A DNA stretch of 64,000 bases from Chinchilla lanigera (GCF_000276665.1 NW_004955473.1:10575847-10639846), one strand, 5' to 3'. Counted from the first letter of the stretch, positions 1 to 11,993 are shown. Made by a program: numbers and translations. Notes: generated from the sequence alone by a model not told the origin.

Positions 1-850
1 GAGAGCAAGAGAAAGAGGGAGACAGAAAAGGACAGGGAGAAGGAGAAAGATAATGACCATTATTGCCCAAATGTTTCATGCTGAATATATATAAGGCATC
101 AACCAACAAATAGGTCATCTACTTAAGGCTAGAGCAGGGAGTGAGGAAAGGAACTGCTTGTGGGTGCAGGTCTGGGTACTAATATCAAATCCACATCTTT
201 ACATATGTCATATATTTGCATCTAATTGCTACTGGTATAGCTTTTTAGCAGTATCAAAGCTATTCACATAGCGACTATATGGGTGTTCTGCAAACTATAA
301 CTTCATGATTATTTTCAAATACTGTACTTGCAATGATTATTTTGAAATACTGTGCCTGAGATTAAAAATTTAATTAGATTTGAAATCAAATTGCATCATC
401 ACAAGGTATCACATCATAGTACTTATCAATGAAACATAGTGAAGAGCTATTAGAATCATTTACTTTATTTATGTCCTCATGCATTCACTCATTCTTTCAT
501 TTTGGAGTGCTGAGGAACAAACTCAGGGTCTTCTGAATGCCAGACAAGTGCTTCACCACTAAGCTATTCCTCCAACACTCGAATTTTGAGCACAATTTCA
601 GGCTGATGGTGTAGCTCAGTGGTAGTGTATTTACCTAGCATGTGTGAAATCCATGGTTTTATTCCTAGAATTGCAAAATAAATAAGTAAATAAATAAAAT
701 CTCAACTGCTAAAAATATTGAAACAATTATAAAACATGACTGATTTTATCTCCTACTTGTGAGAACTAAGTTTCTTACCAATGATCTTTTTATAAAAATG
801 CTATTAGTACATGTTTATAGTACATATGACTATGTTATCATGGAGAACTG
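1..850. other. AT-rich intergenic start with GA-rich edge and two old ID SINE pieces
   Basis: The first 50 bases are purine-rich. A minus-strand ID remnant lies at about 500-585 (ending 'ctaagctattcctccaac'). A plus-strand ID remnant lies at about 601-690 ('gtgtagctcagtggtag', followed by an A-rich tail). The rest is AT-rich with nothing recognised. Confidence 0.5.
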
Positions 851-2092
851 GGACTAAAAAAATATCAAAAGTCAATGAATCAAAAAAAAAGAATCAGTGA
901 ATCAAAGAGCTGGTTCTTGAAAGGATAAACAAAATAAACAAAACCTTAGCCAAACTTAATGAAAGAACAAGAGAAAAGACCCATATCGATGGAATTAGAA
1001 ATTTAAAAAGGCAAAATCAAAACAGACACCCTGAAATCCAGAACATTATAAGTGACTATTTTGAAAACCTATAATCTAATAAATTGGAGAATCTAGAAGA
1101 AATGGATAGATGATCAGACACATATGAATTATCAAAACTGAAATGAGATATTTTTTAAAACCTGAGCAGTCTAATGACTGGAAATTAAATTGAGGCAGTA
1201 ATAAAAAACCTGCCAACTAAAAAATGCACACGACCTGATAGATTGGTCACTGAATTCTATAAGAACATCTATGAAGACCTAGTGCCAATATTCCTCAAAC
1301 TCCACAATGAAATTGAAAGTAAAATGATACAACCAAACTCGTTCCTGGAAACTAGTTTTACCCTGATACCAACACCAGAGAAGGACTCAACGAAAAAAGA
1401 GCCAGTCTCTTCAATGAGCATATATGCAAAAGTCCTAAACAAGATATTGACAAAGAGAATGCAACAAAACTTCAAAAACAGCATTCATCTTCACTAAGCA
1501 GGCTACATCCCAAGGATCCAAGAATTGTTCAACATACACAAATAAAATATAATGACACATAAACCAAATAAAGACAAAAATTACATAATCATCTCAACAG
1601 ATACAGAAAAAGCACTTCACAAAGTGCAATATCCATTCTTCATTTAAAACAAAACCACTGAGAAAATAAGTACAGAAGGATATCATCTCAACCTGATAAA
1701 AGCTATTTATGACACTCATACTGCCAATATCCTATTAAATGGGGAATATCTAAAAAATTTTCCTCTAAAATCAGAACCAAGACAAGTATGTCCATTGTCA
1801 CCACTCCTGCTCAATATAGTACCAAAAACATTAGAACAATCAGGTAAAAGAAATAAAAAAGTGGATACATATAGGTAAGGAAAAAGTCAAATTATTATTT
1901 GCAGATGACATGATGCTCTGCATAGGAGATTTTAAAACTTTCACCAAAAGACTCCTAGAATTAAGTAATCAAATTCAGTAGCATAACAACATTCAAAACC
2001 TATACACAAAAATGAAATAGCATTCCTTCCACAAATAGTGAACTATTGAGAAAGAAATTAGGAAAACAATATCACTCACAATAGTTTTAGGG
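850..2092 (+). mobile_element. L1 ORF2 fragment (reverse transcriptase region)
   Basis: This is a decayed L1 retrotransposon piece on the plus strand. Translation in shifting frames gives recognisable ORF2p reverse transcriptase pieces: VTEFYKNIYEDLVPIFLKL at 1243, the LIPTPEKD stretch near 1360, and the catalytic FADD at about 1900 (FADDMMLC). Many stops and frameshifts show that it is dead. It breaks off at about 2092 in the middle of ORF2, where an L1 5' UTR begins; the late ORF2 part reappears at 4021. Confidence 0.85.
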
Positions 2093-2844
2093 GGAGTGGT
2101 GAATAGCAGAGAAACAGCCTATCTGAGATTTGGTGTCCAGATGCTGGACTATAGAATTGTGAGGAAATAAAAAGAAGGGAAGTGAGGAAGGATCAGAAGT
2201 GAGAATTGAAACCCATAGGGAGAGCAAAGAGAAACCTCAATGAAGATGAAGGAGGAGGCAGGCTGTATTTTTTCCCTGAGCCCTGACTCAATGCATGGGA
2301 AGGGTGTCCCAAACCTGCAGACACACAATGACTACTGGCAACACCAGAGGCCTCCACAAAGAAATGCACCAGTGGAACAGAGCAGTGGACACAGTGGATT
2401 GCAGTGGCTGGTGAGTAATTCAGGTTCAGATGCCCCCTACACCCAAGAAAAGGCAATTGGCAGGTAAGCCATCTTGGAGAGGGGCCAACTGAGCTTGGAA
2501 CTCAGAGCAGCTGCTGGCTCCATCTAGTGGCTCCCAGTGTCAGGGTGAGGTGAACCAAATTCAAATTGGCAGGAGGTCAAGGACACAAATTCAAACTGGA
2601 AGGGGTCTGAGTTCAAGGTGGCAGGAGGAACACGGGATGTTGCAGGCTGAACAAATCAGGTTCCAGCCTCACAGCTAAAAACCATCCTGAACTTCAGTGG
2701 AACTAAAGGTGCAGGCTTGCTATGATTATCCACTACCCTACCAAAAATTCAGGGCTGGCTTGCTGGGATTAATCAACATGGGTTTGGGCTCTGTCTGCCC
2801 AATTTGTCTACCAGTGACAGCAGAGACATAACTTGGTGTGGACA

Positions 2845-2918
2845 TTTTTTTCTTTTTCTTTTCTTCTTTGTGTTTTTGGGGTTTTTTTCTTTTTCTTTTC
2901 TTCTTTGTGTTTTTGGGT
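2845..2918 (+). repeat. Exact 37-bp tandem duplication in L1 5' UTR pyrimidine tract
   Basis: A 37-bp T-rich unit containing 'cttctttgtgtttttggg' occurs twice head to tail (2845-2881 and 2882-2918). It is identical apart from the last base or two. Confidence 0.85.
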
Positions 2919-3444
2919 TTTTTTTGTTTTGTTTTCCTTTTTGTTTATTCTTTTTAATATGAATGGGACCATTATTTCTAGCTTTTTTGTTGTTGTTATT
3001 CTGTTCTTATTTATGTTTCTTCTTTCTCTCATTCCTTCGTGTCTTCTTCACCAGTTTCCCAAAGTTTTCATAATCTTCCTTTGTCCTCCAGCCTTGTTTC
3101 TAATCTTTTCCCCTTCTATTCATTATTTTCCCCCTAATTCCTTTGAAATTTTCTCCCTTCAGGGTAAAATCAGTATACTGAGGATATTTACTGTATACAA
3201 TCTAGTTCATTTTAGATTTTGTTATATAATCACAAATATAGTTCATATGGTTAAAGGTAGCAAATCAGTAGTTACCAAAATTTATCATTTTCTAGGCTGT
3301 GTTTAATGCTGTTGTTATTGCTGATAGTACTTTAGCCAAGGTGACATAATTTGTTCTAATCAGTTGTTCTTCCTGATGTGCCAAGACTGAGATTGGCTAA
3401 GCATCATAAACAATAACATAAATTAGTGTCAAAGAACCAGGGGC

Positions 3445-3595
3445 CAGCCAGGAGTGGTGGCGCGCATCTGTAGTCCCAGCACTCAGGAGAGTGAGGCAGG
3501 AAGATTGTGAGCTCAAGGCCAGCCTGGACTACAAAGTGAGTTCGATGCCAGCCTGAACTGCATAGCAAGACCCTTTCTCAAAGAAAAAAAAAAAA
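3445..3595 (+). mobile_element. B1-like SINE with 14-bp target duplication
   Basis: A 7SL-derived SINE ('gtggtggcgcgcatctgtag...gaggcaggaagattg...ccagcctggactac') is followed by a second copy of the 'gccagcctgaactgcatagc' part and an A-tail. The flanks carry the perfect duplication aaagaaccaggggc at 3431-3444 and 3596-3609, which shows L1-driven insertion. Confidence 0.93.
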
Positions 3596-4020
3596 AAAGA
3601 ACCAGGGGCTAGGGCAAATAGGCAAAAACTTCTCATGTCCAATAAATTGAAGGGGTAGGATCTTGCAACAGACTCAAAATCCAAACACCAACTATATCTG
3701 GAAGACAATTCTGAGAACTAGTCACTTTCTAAGGTTCCAAACACTAGCAATAAAGCTACTTCCCATAAGCAATTTACAAACATCAACCCAGGAACTAAAC
3801 TAAAAGAAATAGAAAATGAGAAGACACTTAAGCAAGATGCAACCCCAGGCTTCCAGCTCACCAAAGGCAAATCCAGGGGCAAAGAGTTGGAACAACCTGA
3901 AAGCCACCCACCTGTACCCTCTGAAGTAGTAGGTAACAGAAGAGAAAAAGTAGTTGAATGAGGCTCTAGAAAAAATCAAATCAGAACTAATTTCTCAGAT
4001 AACTACAAAGGCAGTGACCA

Positions 4021-4325
4021 TAACAATAACTTCAAAATATACATAGGATTTAAACTATCCAAGGAAGTTAAAAAATTACAACACTCTGAAAAAGGAGAGA
4101 TAGAAGATGACATCAGCAAATGGAAAGATATCCCTTGTACTGGGATAAAAAAAAATACTGTCAAAATGACCACATTTCCAAAACTAATATACAGATTCAA
4201 AGCAAACTCAATCAAATAGCTGCAGTATTCCTCACAGAACTAGAGAAAACAATCCTAAAATTCATGTGGAATCAGCTCATTTGCATACTGGAGGACTCAG
4301 AAGATATGAACTTTAAGAATCAGCT
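4021..4325 (+). mobile_element. L1 late ORF2 fragment
   Basis: Translation shows the post-RT part of ORF2p (DISKWKDIP, then LTELEKTILKFMWNQ), with frameshifts. It aligns with the same segment of the L1 copies at 7050-7500 and 36480-36740. It probably continues the L1 that breaks off at 2092, so that 2093-4020 sits within it. Confidence 0.8.
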
Positions 4326-6270
4326 TCAAGTAAGCAGCAACAAATCAACATCTCAAAGAACTGGAATCCAGACACTGGAGAAATATCAACTTGTGGGCAA
4401 AATGGAGGGACATGGATGACCAGGACCCAAGAAAAATCTGAGAGGAAAACAGGAGCACACAGAGAAAGTGTGGAGACAACTTCAAAACAGAAAACAGAGA
4501 GGCAATCTGCGCTTTCTCCCCAGCTCTTAGGCTTGAGACATGAGAGAGGAAGATCAAATCCACAAAGGTACTGTGAGGGAAGGGGCCTCCAGAGGCCTCC
4601 AGGGAGAAGCACACCAGTGGAATGAAGCAGTTAATGCTGGGTATTATAACAGCTGATGACACCATTCTAACCAACTATAGCATTTCCTGGAGAGTGTGCT
4701 TGGCTGGACGCCATTTTAGAGCAGGGCCACTCTGAATCTGAGACTTGGAGCAGTCGTGGGTTGCTTTTATCTCAGCATTCCCAGTGTTGAAATCTAACAA
4801 TGACTAGGTAAGGGACAACTGTGGGACACATCCAGTGTCAGGGAGCCATGGTCCTTCAGGCAAGAGAAACAGAGTGATGTGGGCTGAAAAATTCAAGCCC
4901 CAACCCCACAACAAGAAGCCAGAGATTAGCCTAAGCTTCTGTGGAATTAAAACCACCAGAATCAGCATTCCACTCTTATCCTATTTCAGGTTTATTGTGA
5001 TCATCCAGCATGGCTTTGGGCTCTGTCTGCCTTCTTCGTCTACCAGTGACAGTGGAGACACCATGAATTGGACACTACCACAAAACTGTAGAAAAGATAA
5101 CCAGGATCTTGAAATCACAGAGAAATCTTTTTTTCTTTGTTTCTGGATTTTATTGTTGTCATTGTTGCTCAATTGCATTTTTCGTAATTGTGTTTGTTTT
5201 TTCACAAGTGCAAACATTGCTTAGTTTTTTTAGCTTTGTTGTGCTCTTGTTTTTGTTTTTTCCTTCTTTCTTCCTAACCCAGTCTTCTTCACCAGTTTCC
5301 CAAATCTTGGTTAATCTCCCTGTCATTCTTCCATACTTCTAATATTTCTCTTCTTTTATTCTCTAGTTTTTCTTCTTTTATCTTTTAAATTTTATCTCCT
5401 GAGGGTAAAAATGTTCTACTAAGTGAATATGTACTGCATATGAGGTTCTGCTTTGTTTTAGATTTTGTTACATACATATAAATTGTGAAAAAAAGTATAA
5501 ATTGTGTACCTATGATTGAAGGTGGCAGATTAACAGTTTGTGATTTTCTAGACTTTGCTTGATACTATTGTTATTACTGATTGTACTACTTTAGCTAAGG
5601 TGATACAGTTGTGATCAGTTGCTCTTCCTTGTATGCCAATAATGATTGCCTGGTGATCATAAACAATGCCATAGTCCAGTACCAAAGAACTGAGTGCTAG
5701 GCCAACCAGGCAGCAATGTCTCATCCAGAGTAAACTGAAGACTCAAGATCTTGGGACAGACTCAAAAATCAAAAGCCAGGTATACCTAGAAGGCATCTCT
5801 AAAATGTAGTCATTTCCTAAAGAGGTCTTGATATTAGTAATAAAACTACCTACCATAAGTAACTTACAAGCATCAGTGCAGATAACAAATTTTAAAAATA
5901 GAAAATGAGAAAACATGGAAGAAAGATGCAACTCTGATCTCCAGCTCAGCAAAGGCAAATCCAGGGGGCACTAAGGTGGAAGAAATCAAAAGCCACCCAG
6001 CTAAACTTTCTAAAATTGTAGCAGCAGAAGTAAAAAGTAGAGAAATGAGACACTTGGGAAAAAAAACAGAAATAATTATACAGATAACTAAAGAGATGAT
6101 GGCCATAATGAAGGACACAGTTAGTGAATCTAGAGCAGATACAGAAAAAAATATATACGATCTTAGGAAAGTGATAGAAATCATGAATGCCCAACACAGG
6201 AAAGAACTGAATTCCATAAAACAGATTCTAAAAGATATTCAGGAGATTAGAAATTCTATTGAAAGTATAC
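4326..6270 (+). mobile_element. L1 5' UTR and ORF1 N-terminal part
   Basis: This is the second copy of the 5' UTR seen at 2093-4020. It again starts directly after ORF2 sequence and contains a T-rich tract (5125-5280) and a transition to ORF1 near 5890. It is broken at about 6270 before the ORF1 RNA-binding domain. Confidence 0.7.
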
Positions 6271-6295
6271 ACAGGATTGTTATTGTTTCAGTCTA
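5976..6295 (+). pseudogene. L1 ORF1p N-terminal fragment (coiled coil)
   Basis: A 106-codon open frame starting MEEIKSHPAKLSKIVAAEVK is rich in Lys, Glu, Ile and Arg. Heptad-like spacing (KKTEIIIQITKEMMAIMKD, IYDLRKVIEIMNAQHRKELN) is typical of the trimerising coiled coil of the L1 ORF1 RNA-binding protein. The C-terminal RNA-recognition and CTD domains are missing: after about residue 95 the sequence leaves L1 and enters an LTR-like fragment. The ATG is internal to the remnant, and the true ORF1 start was probably upstream near 5890. It is dead. Confidence 0.75.
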
Positions 6296-6510
6296 GATGT
6301 CCCTCCAAAGTCTCATACAGTCATAAGGGACAGGCATTTCATACGTGGCTGAATCTAGAGTTTGTGATTTATCCATGGTCCAATGCTGGGATTATGGGTG
6401 TGAGTGCTACACCTGAGCTAGGGTAGGTAGACTGCATACAATATAAGTGACAGAAAGAGGCTTGTCTCTCCTTCTTCTATTTTTAATGTTGCTTTTGCCG
6501 TCTTTCACCA
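6270..6510 (+). repeat. Possible partial MaLR-like LTR between L1 pieces
   Basis: The start ('tgtttcagtctagatgtccctccaaagtctc') resembles the LTR starts at 14272 and 15926, and the end near 6500 ('ctttcaccatcaataaa') resembles their 3' part. The middle does not match well. The call is tentative. Confidence 0.3.
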
Positions 6511-8860
6511 TCAATAAATGCAATAAACCATATTAACAAAACTGAGGACAAAAACAACATAATAATAGATGCAGAAAAAAACATTTGACAAAGTCCAACA
6601 CCCGTCATGATAAAAACTCTACATAAACTTTACATAAAATCTTTATCTCAATCTGATAAAAGCAGTCTATGACAAACCAACAGCCAACATCATAATAAGT
6701 GGTCAAAAACAGAAAACTTTCCCTCTAAAATCAGGAATAAGAGAAGGTTGTCTACTGTCACCACTCATTCGACACATTTCTGGAACCATTAGCCAGTGCA
6801 ATCAAACAAAAGAAAAAAATAAAAGAAATAATTATAGGAAAGGAAGAAGTTAAACTATCATTATTTGCAGATGACACAATAGTCTACATAGAAGACTGAA
6901 GAATTCCAGCAAAAGACTTCTAGATTTAATAATCAAATTCAGTAACTTAGGTGGATACAAATTCTACACTCAAATATCAATAGCATCCCTGTATACGAAT
7001 AATAAACTCATTGAGAGAGAAATTAAGGTAAGAACACTTTTCACAAAAGCATTGAAGAAAATGAACTATTTAGGAATCAGTCTGACAAAGAAAGTAAAAT
7101 GTCTATACATTGAAAACTACAGCAATTTAAAAGAGGAGATCAAAGAGGACATCAGAAAATGGAAATATATCCCCTTTTCTTGGAAAGGCACAACTAATAT
7201 AATGAAAATGGCCACTTTTACAAAACTAGGAAATTTAGCCAGTGGTTGTGGCACATGCCTATAATCCCAGCACTCAGGAGGCTGAGGCAGGAGGATCGTT
7301 GTGATTTCTAGATCAGCCTGGGCTACAAAGTGAGCACAAGGCCAGCATGAACTGCATAGCGAGACCCTGTCTCAAAAAGACAAAAAAAAACAAAAAAAAT
7401 CTGGAAGATTTAAAGTAATCCCAATCAAAATATCAATATCCTTCCTCACAAAACTAGAGAAAACTATCCTAAAATTCATTTGGCACCAGAAGACTAGCAA
7501 AGGCAATTATGGGCAATAAGAGCTAGGAAGGGGGGCATCACAATTTCCACTTTGAAGTTTTCCTACAAATCTACCATGATAAAAACAGCACAGTACTGGC
7601 AAAAACAAGACAAACAAACAAAAACAGATTTGACGATCAATGAACAGGATAATAGGTGCAGGAACAACTCCAAATACACTCAGATGCCTAATTTTTGACA
7701 AATAGGTCAAACACCTTCACTGGAAGAAAGATAGCCTCCATAATAAATTGTGGAGGGAAAACTGGATTTTCACATATCAAAAATTGAAACTTGACCTGTA
7801 TCTCTTACAAGCAGTAAAGTAAAATCAAAATGGATTAAAGTTATAAATATTAAAACAGAAACATAATTTTCTGGAAGACAGAATAGGTAAAATTGTAGAA
7901 GACATAAGTGTAGACAAAGACTTTATTAGCAAAATCCTGATCATACAGGAACTATTACAAAGAATCAACAATTGAGATCACATCAAATTAAAAAGACTCT
8001 GCTCAGCAAAAGTGACCACCAAGTGAGTATAGAGAGAACCCACAGAGTGGGAAAAAATTTTATGAGATAATCCTCAAAGGACTAACATTTAGAATACATA
8101 AAGAATGCAAAAAATATCAGGCCCCCCCCCCAAATTTAAAGACCCAATCCAAAAATGGCCTGCTGAAATGAAAATGTACAAATAACAAATAAATATATGA
8201 AAAATGTTCAAAATCACTGGTCATTCATGAAATGCAAATTAAAACAACACAGATTCCATCTCATTCAGGAAAGAATGGCTATGATGAAGAAATCAACAAG
8301 TATCAAATGCTGGCGAGGCTGTGGGGGAAAAAGAAACCCTCCTCCATTACTGAGGGTGTGAACTGGTACAACCACTGTGGAAGTCAGTGTAGAATTCTTT
8401 AAAAAGACTAGAACTAGAGGTTCCACTTAACCCAGCTATTCCCCTTCTAGGCATCTTCCTGGAAGAGTTAAAAGCATTACAACACAGTGACATATGTATA
8501 CTTATTTTTATAGCAGCACAATTTATAATAGCTAAATCTTGGAAACTGCCCATATGCCCATCAAAAGGTGAACGGATGAAAAAAAATGTGGTATTTATAT
8601 ACAATGAAGTATTACACTGCCATAAAGAAGGATAAATTTGAATCATTTGTAGAAAAATTGATGCACCTTGGGACCGCAATCTTAACTGAAATAAATTGGA
8701 CGCACAAATTTAAATATCTCATTGTTTCTCGTGGGTGAAAAACCCAAAGCATAAATAAGGAGCTGAATGGGTGATGGATATTAGGAAACCTGAAGAATTT
8801 GTTCAAGGGAGAAGGGATGGGGAAGGGAAGGAAGGCAAAAGAAAAAAGAAAATGTCAACA
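6511..8860 (+). mobile_element. L1 ORF2 (RT to C-terminus) and start of 3' UTR, interrupted by B1
   Basis: Recognisable ORF2p sequence runs from the pre-catalytic RT region through [11 protein letters not shown] at about 6866, MNYLGISLTKKVKCLY at 7055, and, after a B1 insertion (7237-7402), the C-terminal region. The 3' UTR part has the 'tctcattgtttctc...aaacccaaag' block at 8717-8751, shared with 32900, 11510 and 17735. Stops and frameshifts are frequent. The 3' UTR is broken at about 8860 by an insertion of about 700 bp and resumes near 9560. Confidence 0.85.
7237..7402 (+). mobile_element. B1-like SINE inside L1 ORF2
   Basis: The element has 'cctataatcccagcactcaggaggctgaggcaggaggatcg', a long right part ending 'agcgagaccctgtctcaaaa', and a mixed A-tail. 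L1 ORF2 resumes directly after it. Confidence 0.9.
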
Positions 8861-9560
8861 AATATAGAAAGCCCTTCTAGGCCTTATCAAAGTCCAGAAA
8901 AATCCCATGGAAAAGTTATTAGGATTTAATAAGTTAATTCTAATCTACCCCTTCCAATACAGCACATAATGAGAATAAATATACTAAGGCGTATTTGTAC
9001 TTGTGGGGAGACCAGGAGGTCCCAAGTCCGGCTGGTACAATGGCTAACTGGAACAAAGGCCTCAACCCAGGGCTGAATCCAGATTTCATTATTTTGTGAA
9101 GAGGAGAGTGGCTCAGGAATAAGTGACTGTGAGACTGATGAGAAGCACATGAGTGCTTGGGCTAGGGAGGAGCCCTGAAATCACCTCTGCAATATGCAGA
9201 AAGAGTAACCTGCATAAAACAATTTGAGGCAGTATCTAATATTTTGGGGTCAGTGATTCAGCCTTGATGTGTAATTTTTATGGCCTGAGAAGTCATAGCC
9301 TCTCAGCAGACAGGGTGGCTCTCTCAGCTGGCTCACACATACTTCTTGGGAGTTATGGGGGCCCACCCTGACCTGTGATCTTGCTTTAAAGACTACACAT
9401 CAGCACCTGGCTAGACTAATTTGCACTGTGTAAAGCCAATTGAGGGGATAAGGAAACATCCTAGCCAGCTCTGCACACATCAGTATGTGGAAATAAGGCC
9501 AGGTTTAGCCAAAATGGAGACAACTGTTCTTTCAGGAAGAGTCCTTCAGGTAGTCCTCCA
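8861..9560. other. Unclassified insertion (about 700 bp) within L1 3' UTR, possibly an LTR
   Basis: The sequence separates two parts of the same L1 3' UTR and is less AT-rich than its surroundings. It has no ORF of note. The last part ('aaggccaggtttagcc...gacaactgttctttcagg') has the look of a retroviral-type LTR or solo LTR, but I could not find clear TG...CA ends or a target duplication. The identity is open. Confidence 0.35.
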
Positions 9561-9735
9561 CAAGCAAAGCTTGCATAAATGAGGAGAGGAAGATGGTTTG
9601 AGGCAGGAGAGGGGAGCGGGAAAAAAGAATTGAGATGAGTCATGTACAAGTACAAATTCCCTGTGATGAATGTGATCGATATTTGTAAAAAATAGGTACT
9701 AATAAAAAGAATAAAGTTTGTAAAATAAAATTTGT
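9561..9735 (+). mobile_element. L1 3' end (rest of 3' UTR)
   Basis: The sequence contains 'aagcttgcataaatgagg', the purine-rich tract, 'acaagtacaaattcc' and the final 'gtactaataaaaagaataaa'. It matches the ends of the L1 copies at 13129-13330 and 33060-33220. Confidence 0.75.
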
Positions 9736-10456
9736 ATGGAACCAAAAGAGCCCCAGAATAACAAACCTAATCCTGGGCGACAAAAGCAAAGCAGGAAGCA
9801 TCACAATCCCAGACTTTAAATTATACTACAAGCTACAATAATAAAAATAGCATGGTACTGGCACAAAACCAGATGTGTGAGTCAATGGAACAGGAGAGAG
9901 GATGCAGAAACAGCCCCAGCCACATTCCACCATCTGATCTTTCACAAAGGGTCAAAAAATACACTCTGGAGGAAAGATACCATTTTTAAAAAGTGGTGCT
10001 GGGGAAACTGGCTATCCATATGCAGAAGATTTACTCTAGATCCATACTTCTCATCATGTACTAAAATAAAATAAAAATTAGTCAAAGATCGAAGTGATAA
10101 AACAGAAAAAATATTCTGGAAGATAAAATATGTAAAATCTTGAAGACATAGACATAGGCAAGGATTTTCTGAACAGAGACTTGGTTGCACAAGAAATAGC
10201 ACACAAAATCAACAAATTGGGTCATATAAAATTAAAAAGCATCTGCAGAACAAGAGAAACAGCCAACAGAGTAAAGAGACAATTTACAGAATGGGAAAAA
10301 TTGCCTGGTATTACATGGATAGGGGACTAATACCTAGAATATATAAAGAACTCAAAAAATTAGATCCCCTCAAAATAAAAGATCCAATCAGAACATAAGC
10401 AAAGGAAATGAACAGATACTTCTTAGAAGAAGAAGTACAAATGGCGAACAAATACA
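9736..10456 (+). mobile_element. L1 ORF2 C-terminal fragment
   Basis: The sequence shows late ORF2 blocks: 'catggtactggcacaaaacca', 'tggtgctggggaaactggct', 'aattgggtcatataaaattaaaaagc' and others. It is interrupted at about 10456 by a different L1 3' end and appears to resume at about 10956. Confidence 0.8.
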
Positions 10457-10955
10457 TTTATAGGCAAATGGTCACAACTAGAGACCATACTCATAAGCGA
10501 AATAAATCAAACATACATGTGCAAGCACCGCATTGTTTCTCTAGTGTAAAGCCTGAAAGAGTTAATTTAAACTAGGAGATATGATAGACATTGGGAATTG
10601 ATAGGAAAGCACTCATAGGTAAAGGATAACTGGAATATGGGAAAAGAGAAGGGAAAGAAGGAGAAAGTTTGTATATATGTATATGCAGGATAGTTAACAC
10701 AGGTGTTCTACTGTCCTGTATTTCCTTGCTGAAAGAAACTGTCAGTGAGGCATTGGTTGATTAGCTTTGTATGTCTATATGTGTTTTCATGAGAAACTAC
10801 ATTGAAGATATCAATATGTAATACAATAAGCATTGTTAATTCCCTACCACTCTGTTTGTAACTCTGTAATGTCTGTACTGATCCTTTGCTATTTTGTAAA
10901 ACGTTATCGATCTGTTAGTATTTTCCTCCTTTTATTTCTAAAATAAAAAAAAAAG
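10457..10955 (+). mobile_element. Second-type L1 3' end (type II)
   Basis: After a short late ORF2 block the sequence enters a 3' UTR unlike the common one: 'gcaggatagttaacac', then 'gaagatatcaatatgtaatac', 'ttccctaccactctgtttg', ending 'tttatttctaaaataaaaaaaaaa'. The same order of blocks recurs at 33441-33829 and 38072-38281, and the last 65 bp at 19033-19097. Confidence 0.75.
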
Positions 10956-11745
10956 TACTCAACATCTTTGGTCATTGGAGAAATGAAAATTTTAAAAACA
11001 CTGAGGTTTTATCTTACTGCAGAAAAAATGGTTACCATCAAGAATAGCCATTTGTTCAAACAATAACAAATGCTTGGTGAGGTTACTGGAGAAATAGAAA
11101 AACTTCCTCATTGTTGATGTGAATGCAAACTAGTTCAAACACTGTGGAAATAAGTATGGAGATTTCTAAAACAAACAAACAAACAAAAAAAAAAAACCCT
11201 AGAAATTCCATTCCAACTAGCTATTCCCCTTTTAGGTATCTTTCTGAAAGTGTTAAACTCATCATTTTACAGTGACATATGCCTACCCATGTTTATAGCA
11301 CCACAACTCACAATAACTAAATCTTGGAAGCAACCCATATGTCCACGAACAAGAGACTGGATAAAAAACAAAAATGTGTATGTATACACAATGGAGTACT
11401 ACTCTGCCATAAAGAAGTATGAATTTGAGTCATTTGTAGGAAAATGGACGCATCTATTGAAACCATGATGTTAAGTGAAATAAATGACACACAAGGTTAA
11501 ATATCACATGGTTTCTCTTATATGAGAAACCCAAAATATAAATAAAGAACAAAATAAAAGACCAATAATAGGTGATAGGGAGATAGATAATTTGAAAAGT
11601 GAAAGGGTTAAAGAAATGGAGGGCAGAGAAAAGAAAAGGGCAGGAAAAAGAAATGAAAAAAAGAATCCAGATGTGTTATGCACATGTACCAACTCCCCAC
11701 AAAGAGTATAATCATTATGTACTATAAATATGTATGAGCTAAAAA
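10956..11745 (+). mobile_element. L1 ORF2 end and common 3' UTR (type I)
   Basis: Late ORF2 sequence ('caacatctttggtcattggag', 'ggtatctttctgaaagtg', 'cacaatggagtactactctgccat') leads into the common 3' UTR ('ggtttctcttatatgagaaa', purine-rich tract, 'caccaactccccacaaag'). Confidence 0.85.
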
Positions 11746-11993
11746 ATTACCCACAGTTCACTCCTGTGGAGAAGGGGAAAAATCACACCTGGTTTCTTAT
11801 AACTTTTACCAAAGGGGGAGATGTTAATTCTGTGTAAATTGAATATTGGCTAAAGACTAAATAATAACCTATGTTAGAGAATAAATTTATATTAATCATT
11901 GTTATTTTATTGTAGTATACATTTTACTATTTTTGAGATAATTTCCTCCAAATTTACAATAAGTATTCTGAAGTGATTCTATCCTTTTACCTT
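11746..11993. other. AT-rich intergenic sequence, nothing recognised
   Basis: No open frame, SINE or clear L1 match was seen. It may be the remains of an old repeat. Confidence 0.4.

Larger units (their letters stand above)
2093..4020 (+). mobile_element. L1 5' UTR and start of ORF1, truncated
   Basis: The sequence is homologous to 4326-6100 further right. Shared blocks include the 'cagtggaac...' region, 'gggctctgtctgcc...gtctaccagtgacag', the following T-rich tract, and the ORF1 start near 3840-4000 ('ccagctcaccaaaggcaaatcc'). It is therefore an L1 5' UTR plus the first part of ORF1. It ends within the ORF1 coiled-coil region and joins ORF2 sequence at about 4020. A B1 element interrupts it at 3445-3595. 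Confidence 0.7.

Noticed and set aside
2833..3306. 157-codon open frame, Phe-rich
   Set aside because: It translates the T-rich tract of an L1 5' UTR; low complexity and no domain.
4835..5224. 129-codon open frame
   Set aside because: It lies in the second L1 5' UTR copy and has no homologue in the first copy's frame.
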